Positions 1 through 6,176 of a DNA stretch of 8,251 nt are shown here, in pieces. The translations under genes and the position numbers were made by a program. The notes under the pieces are model-generated. The model did no database searches and was not told where the DNA came from. It was given only the letters and a program-made list of their open reading frames with translations. Source of the DNA: an uncultured Collinsella sp. (GTDB taxonomy: Bacteria > Actinomycetota > Coriobacteriia > Coriobacteriales > Coriobacteriaceae); the NCBI GenBank assembly GCA_902488525.1, contig CABTWP010000066.1, positions 1 to 8,251 of the forward strand. The letters run 5' to 3'. Within the stretch, counting starts at the first letter, position 1; each line of letters starts with the position of its first letter.

Positions 1-22
1 CAGGAACTATTCCACCGCAACT
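1..22. repeat. 22-nt dispersed repeat, single arm at window edge
   Basis: The first 22 bases are identical to positions 4139-4160 and are the exact reverse complement of 4094-4115. A perfect 22-base match 4.1 kb apart is not expected by chance. Similarity to the second copy stops at base 22, so this is the boundary of the unit. The following bases contain a run of five T (26-30). This would fit the 3' arm of a terminator-like hairpin whose 5' arm lies left of the window, serving an unseen upstream gene. That last part is inference. Confidence 0.85.
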
Positions 23-42
23 TCGTTTTTGATGCCCCGTCC

Positions 43-242
43 GGAAACTGCGCCCCAGTTTTGCCTTTCAAGGTGGGACGCAGTTTCCCATAGGGCCTCG
101 ACTGGGAAAGCGCGTCCCGTTTCGAGCGGGGATTCCGGGATGCATTTTCCGTAAGAGGCCTGTTTGGGAAACCATATCCCGTTTCGAGCCGGAATTCTGG
201 GATGTAGTTTCCCCGAGAGGCCTCATCGGGAAACTATGGCCC
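43..242. repeat. 62-bp tandem array of stem-loop units (three full, one truncated)
   Basis: Units start at 43, 105, 167 and 229, an exact 62-base period. Each full unit opens with GGAAA and has a 14-bp imperfect stem with an 18-base loop: 43-56 with 75-88, 105-118 with 137-150, and 167-180 with 199-212. A spacer of about 16 bases containing GGCCT follows. Units 2 and 3 are identical at 47 of 62 positions; unit 1 is more diverged in its loop. Unit 4 keeps only the left arm (229-242) and then loses similarity. Stem position 8 changes G-C to A-T and position 10 runs G-C, G-T, A-T across units, so pairing is kept while sequence drifts. An open reading frame runs through the array, but it has no ribosome binding site and is not credible as coding. 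The array lies directly upstream of the feoAB promoter. Confidence 0.85.
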
Positions 243-281
243 TGAACTCTCCTGCCTGTCCCCATTGCGCCAATTTGCTGA

Positions 282-311
282 TTGAACATCGTTGTGTGTT
301 CGCGCTATCAT
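282..311 (+). promoter_or_regulatory. Candidate sigma-70-type promoter of feoAB
   Basis: TTGAAC at 282-287 (4 of 6 to the -35 consensus) and TATCAT at 306-311 (5 of 6 to the -10 consensus) are 18 bases apart. Transcription would begin near 317-319, giving a leader of roughly 80 bases before the GTG start at 401. The GGTTA-containing boxes begin right at the predicted start point. That is where a repressor would block the promoter. Confidence 0.5.
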
Positions 312-315
312 GCAT

Positions 316-351
316 GGTTAAATTGGTTAGCCGTGGCAAACGGTTAGCCAA
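316..351 (+). promoter_or_regulatory. Candidate iron-responsive operator (paired GGTTAGCC boxes)
   Basis: GGTTAGCC occurs at 325-332 and again at 342-349, 17 bases apart, and a further GGTTA lies at 316-320. The two boxes also form an imperfect inverted repeat (323-333 against 341-351, 11 pairs including two G-T, loop of 7). GGTTAGCC is the central part of the known DtxR/IdeR consensus, in which GGTTAG is followed by its mirror CTAACC. Here the mirror half is poorly kept, about 11-12 of 19 positions by my alignment. A metal-dependent repressor acting on a ferrous iron transporter is a natural reading, but the identity of the regulator is inference. Confidence 0.45.
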
Positions 352-400
352 GGTGAACATAAATGCAACGCCCTGTGGGCGCCGGGGGAGGAACACGGAC

Positions 401-2761
401 GTGAAGCTCGATACACTCGAGATTGGAAAGGACGCCGTTGTCGCATCGGTGACATCGGACGACCAGGCACTCCGACAACATATTTTGGACATGGGCCTAA
501 CGCCGGGCACCGAAGTCACCATGATGAAGTACGCCCCTATGGGCGACCCGCTCGAGATTCGCCTGCGTGGCTACGAGTTGACGCTGCGCAAGGACGATGC
601 CGCTCGCATCGAGCTCGTGGGCATTCACGACACCGATACGGGTCCGCGCGCTAACGCCGCAATCGGCACGACGGAGCATCCGGCCCTGGGCGAGGGGACG
701 TATTCGCCCCGCGCGGCAAAGACGGCCGTGCCCGAGGGCGCACCGCTGCATTTTGCCCTCGCCGGCAACCAAAACTGCGGCAAGACCACGCTGTTCAACC
801 AGCTGACGGGCTCCAACCAGCATGTCGGTAACTTTCCTGGCGTGACGGTCGACCGCAAAGATGGCACCATCCGCAACCACCCCGAGGCAAGCGTTACCGA
901 CCTGCCCGGCATTTACTCTCTGTCGCCGTACACGGGCGAGGAGATCGTAAGCCGCCAGTTTATCCTGGATGAGCACCCCGACGCCATCATCGATATCATC
1001 GATGCCACCAACATCGAGCGTAACCTGTACCTGACGCTGCAGCTTATGGAGCTCGATCGACCCATGGTCATCGCGCTCAACATGATGGACGAGGTGACGG
1101 CCAACGGCGGCGCCGTGGACGTCAACCTGCTCGAGAGCCTGTTGGGCGTGCCTGTTGTTCCCATTAGTGCTGCCCGCAACGAGGGTATTGGCGAGTTGGT
1201 GGATCATGCCTTGCACGTGGCGCGGTTCCGCGAGCGCCCTGGTCGCCTGGACTTTTGCGCGCCCGACGGTCCGGACGGCGGTGCGCTGCATCGCTGCATC
1301 CACGGTATTGCTAACCTGATCGAGGACCATGCCGTGACGGCGCACATCCCGGTGCGCTTTGCGGCGACCAAGCTGGTCGAGGGCGATGAGCTGGTAACCG
1401 AGGCGCTTCACCTGGATCGCAATGAGCTCGACGCTATCGAGCACATCATCACCCAGATGGAGGGCGAGGCCGGCACCGACCGCCTATCTGCGCTGGCCGA
1501 TATGCGTTTTAGCTTTATCGGCGACGTGTGCGGGCGTTGCGTCGTCAAGCCGCACGAGAGCCGCGAGCACGTGCGCTCCGTCAAGATTGACCGCATCCTG
1601 ACAGGTCGTTACACAGCCATTCCGGCGTTTCTGGTGATCATGGGCCTCGTCTTTTGGCTGACGTTTGGCGTGATCGGCGCGGCGTTGCAGGGACTCATGG
1701 AGGACGGTATCGCTGCCATCATCGCCTCGGCCGATGCGGGCCTCAAGGCGTTCGGTACCAACGACGTGGTGCGCTCGCTGGCTGTCGACGGCGTGCTTAC
1801 GGGCGTGGGCAGTGTGCTGACCTTCCTGCCGATTATCGTCGTGCTCTTTTTGTTCCTCTCCATTCTGGAAGACTCCGGATACATGGCGCGCGTGGCCTTT
1901 GTCATGGATAAGGTGTTGCGTCGCTTTGGCCTGTCGGGCCGCAGTTTCGTGCCCATGCTCGTCGGTTTTGGCTGCACCGTGCCGGCTATCATGTCGACCC
2001 GTACGCTCCCATCCGAGCACGACCGCAAGATGACGGTCATGCTCACGCCGTTTATGAGCTGCTCAGCCAAGCTGCCGGTTTACGGCTTGCTGTGCGGGGC
2101 GTTTTTCCCGCAGGCGACGGTTCCCGCCATGGTCTCGCTCTATCTGATCGGTATCGTGGTCGGCTGCATCGCGGCTTTGGTGCTCAACCGCACGGCATTT
2201 AAGGGCGACCCGGTACCGTTTATCATGGAGCTTCCCAATTACCGCCTGCCGAGCGTCAAGACGACGGTGATGCTGGCATGGGATAAGGCCAAGGACTTCA
2301 TCACCAAGGCCTTTACCATTATCTTTGCCGCGACCGTGGTCATCTGGTTCCTTCAGACGTTCGACATCCGCTTTAACGTGGTCGCCGACCAGTCGCAAAG
2401 CCTGCTTGCCGGTCTGGGTAGCATCATCGCGCCGGTGTTGGCCCCGCTCGGCTTTGGCGACTGGCGCGCCTCGACGGCGCTCGTCACGGGGCTCATTGCC
2501 AAGGAGAGCGTCATCTCGACGCTCACGGTGCTTTTGGGCGCAACCTCGCCCGCGGTGCTGTCAACTATGTTTTCGCCGTTTACCGCTTACGTGTTCCTGG
2601 TCTTTACGCTGCTGTACCCGCCTTGTGTGGCGGCAATCGGCGCCGTCAAGAGCGAGTTGGGCGCGCGCTATGCCGTGGCCGTATTCGCGTTTCAGGTCGC
2701 CGTTGCCTGGATCGTGGCGTTTGTCGTGCATTCGGCGGGCATATTGCTGGGGTGGGCTTAG
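401..2761 (+). CDS. feoB: FeoA-FeoB fusion, ferrous iron uptake GTPase
   Basis: This inner-membrane protein imports Fe2+, driven or gated by an N-terminal G domain; here the small FeoA partner is fused at its front. Residues 1-75 are a FeoA SH3-like domain (ILDMGLTPGTEV at 28-39). After a linker comes the G domain: G1 GNQNCGKT at 122-129, DLPG at 167-170, NMMD at 227-230. The membrane part begins near residue 405 and carries LEDSGYMAR (489-497), GCTVP (524-528) and SCSAKLP (553-559), typical of the FeoB Gate/core segments. Total length is 786 residues. I chose the GTG at 401 because GGGGGAGG (384-391) sits about 9 bases upstream and the FeoA domain starts there. ATGs at 164, 236 and 314 in the same frame lie in repeats or in the promoter region and lack binding sites. 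A small hairpin (369-381) lies just before the ribosome binding site. Monocistronic, probably iron-repressed. Confidence 0.95.
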   Translation: MKLDTLEIGKDAVVASVTSDDQALRQHILDMGLTPGTEVTMMKYAPMGDPLEIRLRGYELTLRKDDAARIELVGIHDTDTGPRANAAIGTTEHPALGEGTYSPRAAKTAVPEGAPLHFALAGNQNCGKTTLFNQLTGSNQHVGNFPGVTVDRKDGTIRNHPEASVTDLPGIYSLSPYTGEEIVSRQFILDEHPDAIIDIIDATNIERNLYLTLQLMELDRPMVIALNMMDEVTANGGAVDVNLLESLLGVPVVPISAARNEGIGELVDHALHVARFRERPGRLDFCAPDGPDGGALHRCIHGIANLIEDHAVTAHIPVRFAATKLVEGDELVTEALHLDRNELDAIEHIITQMEGEAGTDRLSALADMRFSFIGDVCGRCVVKPHESREHVRSVKIDRILTGRYTAIPAFLVIMGLVFWLTFGVIGAALQGLMEDGIAAIIASADAGLKAFGTNDVVRSLAVDGVLTGVGSVLTFLPIIVVLFLFLSILEDSGYMARVAFVMDKVLRRFGLSGRSFVPMLVGFGCTVPAIMSTRTLPSEHDRKMTVMLTPFMSCSAKLPVYGLLCGAFFPQATVPAMVSLYLIGIVVGCIAALVLNRTAFKGDPVPFIMELPNYRLPSVKTTVMLAWDKAKDFITKAFTIIFAATVVIWFLQTFDIRFNVVADQSQSLLAGLGSIIAPVLAPLGFGDWRASTALVTGLIAKESVISTLTVLLGATSPAVLSTMFSPFTAYVFLVFTLLYPPCVAAIGAVKSELGARYAVAVFAFQVAVAWIVAFVVHSAGILLGWA

Positions 2762-2802
2762 TTATGAATTGACGGCGCAACCTCTGTGTATCGAATTGTT
2801 TT

Positions 2803-2836
2803 CGGCCCCGCATCTGTACTGACGGATGCGGGGCCG
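2803..2836 (+). terminator. GC-rich hairpin after feoAB, probable terminator
   Basis: Bases 2803-2817 pair with 2822-2836 in a 15-bp stem with one G-T pair and a four-base loop (ACTG). It lies 41 bases after the feoAB stop. The stem is very stable, but the sequence after it (TTGCTATATAAT) is not a clean T tract, so termination may be partial. The -35 region of the next gene falls within the loop and 3' arm. Confidence 0.55.
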
Positions 2837-2848
2837 TTGCTATATAAT
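2819..2848 (+). promoter_or_regulatory. Candidate promoter of the MFS gene, overlapping the hairpin
   Basis: TATAAT at 2843-2848 is a perfect -10 match. CTGACG at 2819-2824 (4 of 6 to the -35 consensus) is 18 bases upstream and sits in the hairpin loop and 3' arm. Transcription would start near 2855, leaving a leader of about 27 bases with GGAG at 2869-2872 before the ATG at 2882. Confidence 0.55.
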
Positions 2849-2881
2849 CGCCTCCGCTCAAAACGATTGGAGACGTTATAT

Positions 2882-4078
2882 ATGACTCAGACAAGGCAAG
2901 ACGGCATCACGCTCAAGCAGTGGCTCCCACTCGTCGGGCTCACCTGCTGTGCGTTCGTGTTCAACACGTCGGAGTTTATGCCCATCGGCCTTTTGACTGA
3001 TATCGCCGCGTCGTTCTCGCTCACCGAGGCCCAGGCGGGCATCATGATCTCGGTCTATGCCTGGGGCGTCATGCTGCTGTCGCTGCCGCTCATGGTGTTC
3101 GCCTCGCGCTTTGAGTTCAAGCGGATGCTGCTGGGCGTGCTGGCCGTGTTCTCGCTCGGTCAGTTCCTGTCCGCTGTGGCGCCGACCTATCCCATCCTGG
3201 TCTGCGCGCGCCTGGTGGTCGCTTGCGCACATGCCGTGTTCTGGTCAGTCGCCTCGATTATGGCCTCGCGCCTGGTCGACACTCGCCACGGCGCGCTCGC
3301 CATCAGCATGATCGCCACGGGCTCTTCCATCGCGCAGATCTTTGGCCTGCCGCTCGGTCGCGCCATTGGCTTGGCCGTGGGCTGGCGCATGACGTTTGCC
3401 GTGGTCGGGGGCCTCTCAGCCATCGCGGTCGTCTACCAGGCAGCGGTGTTCCCGGCCATGCCGGCGGGTGAGCGCTTTACCGTCAAACAGCTGCCCGAGC
3501 TGCTCAAGAACCCGCTCCTCATCGCGCTCTACGCAGTCACGGTCTTCATGGCGACCGGCTATTACGCAAGCTACAGCTATATCGAGCCTTTCCTGGCTCA
3601 GGTCGCCCATGTCGACGCAAGCGCTATCACCATGACGCTGACGGCGTTCGGCTGCTCCGGTCTGCTCGGAAGCTGGCTGTTCGGCCGCCTGTTCGATGGG
3701 CATCGCTTCCCGTTCTTGGCTATCACGCTCTCCGGCGTGCCGGTGGCCCTGCTGCTCATGGGGCCGGCCGCATCGTCGCTCGTGACAGTGCTTGCCGTCT
3801 GCGCACTGTGGGGTTGCTGCGCCACGGCCTTTAACGTGGCGTTTCAGGCCGAGCTCATCAAGCACACGCCGGCAGATTCGTCGGCCGTCGCCATGTCGAT
3901 CTTCTCGGGCCTGTTCAACCTCGGTATCGGCACGGGTACCGCGATCGGCGGAGCCGTGGTTTCGGGTCCCGGTATCGCCTGGATCGGCTTTGTGGGCGGG
4001 GCGATTGCCGTCGTGGGCGTTATCCTCGCCATCACGGTGATGTTCCCAGCCATCCGCCGCGCCAAGCCCGTCGCCTAA
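2882..4078 (+). CDS. SotB-like sugar efflux transporter, major facilitator superfamily
   Basis: A 398-residue, very hydrophobic protein of the DHA1-type MFS exporters, 12 membrane helices expected, acting as a proton-coupled efflux pump in the cytoplasmic membrane. Motifs I recognise from the SotB/YdeA group are NTSEFMPIGLL (28-38), HAVFWS (117-122), and GLPLGR with GWR (155-160 and 167-169), the antiporter-type helix 5 signature. SotB of E. coli exports arabinose and IPTG; related members export chloramphenicol or other compounds, so the substrate here is open. The frame is open further upstream (from 2786), but that extension runs through the hairpin and -10 element. The ATG at 2882 has GGAG 9 bases before it and begins a normal MFS N-terminus. 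It stands alone between two hairpins and is therefore probably monocistronic. No truncation or frameshift is visible. The family call is firm; the SotB subgroup is from remembered motif likeness. Confidence 0.9.
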   Translation: MTQTRQDGITLKQWLPLVGLTCCAFVFNTSEFMPIGLLTDIAASFSLTEAQAGIMISVYAWGVMLLSLPLMVFASRFEFKRMLLGVLAVFSLGQFLSAVAPTYPILVCARLVVACAHAVFWSVASIMASRLVDTRHGALAISMIATGSSIAQIFGLPLGRAIGLAVGWRMTFAVVGGLSAIAVVYQAAVFPAMPAGERFTVKQLPELLKNPLLIALYAVTVFMATGYYASYSYIEPFLAQVAHVDASAITMTLTAFGCSGLLGSWLFGRLFDGHRFPFLAITLSGVPVALLLMGPAASSLVTVLAVCALWGCCATAFNVAFQAELIKHTPADSSAVAMSIFSGLFNLGIGTGTAIGGAVVSGPGIAWIGFVGGAIAVVGVILAITVMFPAIRRAKPVA

Positions 4079-4093
4079 TCACGTCCCCTCATC

Positions 4094-4160
4094 AGTTGCG
4101 GTGGAATAGTTCCTGTTTAAGGCTTCTGAAGGCCCAGACAGGAACTATTCCACCGCAACT
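4094..4160. repeat. 67-nt hairpin of two inverted 22-nt repeats, possible terminator
   Basis: Bases 4094-4115 and 4139-4160 are perfect inverted copies of 22 bases. Pairing continues inward: 4116-4118 with 4136-4138, then 4121-4125 with 4130-4134, closing on a CTGA loop, with only small mismatches. The right arm is identical to positions 1-22 of the window. It begins 15 bases after the MFS stop codon and is followed by TATTTT, a weak T tract, so it may terminate the MFS transcript. An inverted-repeat unit repeated in the genome also fits a REP-like or MITE-like element. No transposase is nearby and no target-site duplication is obvious. Confidence 0.85.
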
Positions 4161-4190
4161 TATTTTGGGGGAGAGGATACAAGCTGGGCA

Positions 4191-4196
4191 TACAAT
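4191..4196 (+). promoter_or_regulatory. Possible -10 element of the GH13-glycosylase unit
   Basis: TACAAT (5 of 6 to the -10 consensus) lies 36 bases before the ATG of the GH13 gene and just after the 67-nt hairpin. No good -35 element is found at 16-18 bases upstream; the sequence there is G-rich. The call therefore rests on the -10 match and position alone. Confidence 0.3.
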
Positions 4197-4231
4197 GGAT
4201 GTCGTTGTGTTGAGCTTACCGGGAGGCTGTT

Positions 4232-5608
4232 ATGTGGGCATACGAGACGACGTTCTATCAGATCTATCCGCTGGGCTTTTGCGGGGCTCCGCGCGAAAAC
4301 GCCGCGCCCGTTGCCGAGGATGAGCTCGCCCAGGCTGCCAACGCCGCGCCCAACCCCGATGCTCCTATCATGAAGGTCGCCCAATGGGCCGACTACATGC
4401 AGGAACTCGGCGTTGGCGCTGTGCTCATCAACCCACCGCTCGAATCTGATAGCCACGGCTACGATACACGCAGCCTGCGCCATATCGACCGTCGCCTGGG
4501 TGGGGACGCCGACTTTGCCGCCGTATGCGACACGCTGCATGCCCATGGCATCCGCGTGGTGCTCGATGCCGTCTTCAACCACGTCGGCCGCGGTTTTTGG
4601 GCCTTCCGCGATGTGCAGGAGCGCAAGTGGGACTCGCCGTACAAGGACTGGTTCCACATTAGCTTTGACGGCGATTCCTGCTATGGCGATGGCTTTTGGT
4701 ACGAGGGCTGGGAGGGCCATTTTGAGCTTGTGAAACTCAACCTGCAAAACCCCGCCGTGGTCGATTACCTGCTTGAGTCCGTGCGTCGCTGGGCCGAGGT
4801 CTTTGGCATCGACGGCCTGCGCCTGGACGTTGCCTATATGCTTGACCGCGACTTTATGCGCCGCCTACACTCCTTTACCCGTGAGCTCAAGCCCGACTTC
4901 GTGCTGATCGGCGAGACGCTCCACGGCGACTACAACCAGATCGTCAACGACGAGATGCTCGACTCCTGCACCAACTACGAGTGCTACAAGGGCCTGTACT
5001 CCAGCTTTAACTCGGTCAACATGTTCGAGATCGCCCATTCGCTGCACCGCCAGTTTGGCGGCGATCCGTGGTGCATCTACCGCGGCAAACATCTGCTGTC
5101 GTTTGTCGACAACCACGATGTGCCGCGCCTGGCAAGTATCCTCACCGACAAGTCGTGTCTGCGTCCCGCCTACGGCATGCTCTTTGGCATGCCGGGCATC
5201 CCGTGCGTCTACTATGGCAGCGAGTGGGGAATTGCCGGCGAAAAGGGTGGCCCCGATGGCGACTGGGCGCTGAGACCTGCGCTCAATGAGCCTGCGCCCA
5301 ACGAGCTGACGGCGTTCATCACGCAGCTTGCGCACCTGCGCTCGGCTGACGACGCGGCGGCTCGCGCCCTCAACTACGGCGCCTATCGCAATGTGGTGAT
5401 CCAGAACAAGCAGCTGCTGTTCGAGCGCGCCTGTGACGGCGCGACGGTACTCGTGGCGGTGAATGCCGTGGGTGAGCCTTACACCTTTGGCGCCGGCGAG
5501 CTCAACGGGTCCTTCGTCGACCTGCTTGCCGACGATGCGCCCACGGTCGAGCTGACGGGTACCCTTGAGCTTGCACCCTACGAGGTGCGCTATCTGTTGA
5601 GAGCCTAG
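4232..5608 (+). CDS. GH13 alpha-amylase family glycoside hydrolase, cytoplasmic
   Basis: This 458-residue enzyme should act on alpha-glucosidic bonds of maltodextrin-like or related oligosaccharides by the retaining GH13 mechanism. All the conserved regions are present: YQIYPLGF at 9-16, DAVFNH (region I) at 112-117, DGLRLDVA (region II) at 194-201 with nucleophile Asp199, IGE (region III) with acid/base Glu228, and DNHD (region IV) at 293-296 with Asp296. A short beta-rich C-terminal domain follows the barrel. No signal peptide or membrane anchor is seen, so the substrate must enter the cell first. GGGAGG at 4221-4226 lies 5 bases before the ATG. The glycosylase gene follows after 3 bases. 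The subfamily cannot be set by eye: cyclomaltodextrinase-, glucosidase- or phosphorylase-like specificities are all possible, and no gene symbol is justified. The catalytic triad is intact, so it is likely active. Confidence 0.92.
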   Translation: MWAYETTFYQIYPLGFCGAPRENAAPVAEDELAQAANAAPNPDAPIMKVAQWADYMQELGVGAVLINPPLESDSHGYDTRSLRHIDRRLGGDADFAAVCDTLHAHGIRVVLDAVFNHVGRGFWAFRDVQERKWDSPYKDWFHISFDGDSCYGDGFWYEGWEGHFELVKLNLQNPAVVDYLLESVRRWAEVFGIDGLRLDVAYMLDRDFMRRLHSFTRELKPDFVLIGETLHGDYNQIVNDEMLDSCTNYECYKGLYSSFNSVNMFEIAHSLHRQFGGDPWCIYRGKHLLSFVDNHDVPRLASILTDKSCLRPAYGMLFGMPGIPCVYYGSEWGIAGEKGGPDGDWALRPALNEPAPNELTAFITQLAHLRSADDAAARALNYGAYRNVVIQNKQLLFERACDGATVLVAVNAVGEPYTFGAGELNGSFVDLLADDAPTVELTGTLELAPYEVRYLLRA

Positions 5609-5611
5609 CCC

Positions 5612-6175
5612 ATGGCCGTATCTGACGAGGGCTATCAACATATTGAGCATGGGTTTGAGCCCGTGTTTGACGAGCACTCGCGCGTTTTGGTGCTCGGGTC
5701 GTTTCCCTCGGTGCTTTCGCGCGCCAATGCCTTTTATTACGGCAACCCTCAGAATCGCTTTTGGCGTGTGATGGCCACGTGCCTCGGTATGCCTGTGCCG
5801 CCCAACGAGGGCGATCCTTTGGCAAGCGGTGAGCCCGCGACGCTCGATGCCTCCATTGCCGCCAAGCGGGCCATGCTGCTGAACGGCGGCGTAGCCCTGT
5901 GGGATGCAATCGAGAGCTGCGACATTAAGGGCTCGAGCGACGCGAGCATCCGCAACGTTGTGCCGGCACATATCGAGCGCATTACCGATGCCGCGCCGAT
6001 CGAGGTCGTTGTCTGTAACGGCGGTACGGCAGGGCGACTCTACAAACGCTACTTGCAAGATCGGACGGGGCTGCCTGCCATTGTCCTGCCCTCGACAAGT
6101 CCCGCCAATGCCGCCTGGTGCCTGGAGCGTCTTGTTGAGCGTTGGCACGAAGCCGTTGACTGGGCTGTTATTTAA
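5612..6175 (+). CDS. DNA-deoxyinosine (hypoxanthine) glycosylase, UDG superfamily
   Basis: A 187-residue base-excision repair enzyme that should remove hypoxanthine, the product of adenine deamination, from DNA. The N-terminal pattern HGFEPVFDE (13-21), GSFPS (29-33) and FYYGNPQNRFW (41-51) is the signature of the family-6 (HDG) branch of the uracil-DNA glycosylase superfamily. The C-terminal PSTSPAN (160-166) matches the position of the DNA-intercalation motif. Length is normal for the family. The ATG at 5612 lies 3 bases after the stop of the GH13 gene and has only a weak GAGAG upstream, so translation is probably coupled to the upstream gene. It ends one base from the stop codon of the convergent gene. 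The link to a glycoside hydrolase is probably just shared transcription. The family call is from motif recognition and is fairly secure; activity on uracil or other lesions is unknown. Confidence 0.88.
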   Translation: MAVSDEGYQHIEHGFEPVFDEHSRVLVLGSFPSVLSRANAFYYGNPQNRFWRVMATCLGMPVPPNEGDPLASGEPATLDASIAAKRAMLLNGGVALWDAIESCDIKGSSDASIRNVVPAHIERITDAAPIEVVVCNGGTAGRLYKRYLQDRTGLPAIVLPSTSPANAAWCLERLVERWHEAVDWAVI

Positions 6176-6176
6176 T

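Noticed and set aside
43..242. CRISPR array
   Set aside because: The repetition has no alternation of short identical repeats and unique spacers; the whole 62-base unit is repeated, including its loop, and no cas gene is present.
164..400. In-frame N-terminal extension of feoAB from ATG 164 (also ATGs at 236 and 314)
   Set aside because: It runs through the stem-loop array and the promoter/operator, has no ribosome binding site, and its residues do not look like a protein domain. GTG 401 has a strong site and begins the FeoA domain.
497..1444. 315-codon open frame on the minus strand inside feoAB
   Set aside because: Antisense shadow of a GC-rich gene. The plus-strand frame has clear FeoA and GTPase motifs; the minus-strand frame has none.
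4865..6148. 427-codon open frame on the minus strand across the GH13 and glycosylase genes
   Set aside because: It spans two real plus-strand genes with intact catalytic motifs, and its translation shows no recognisable domain.
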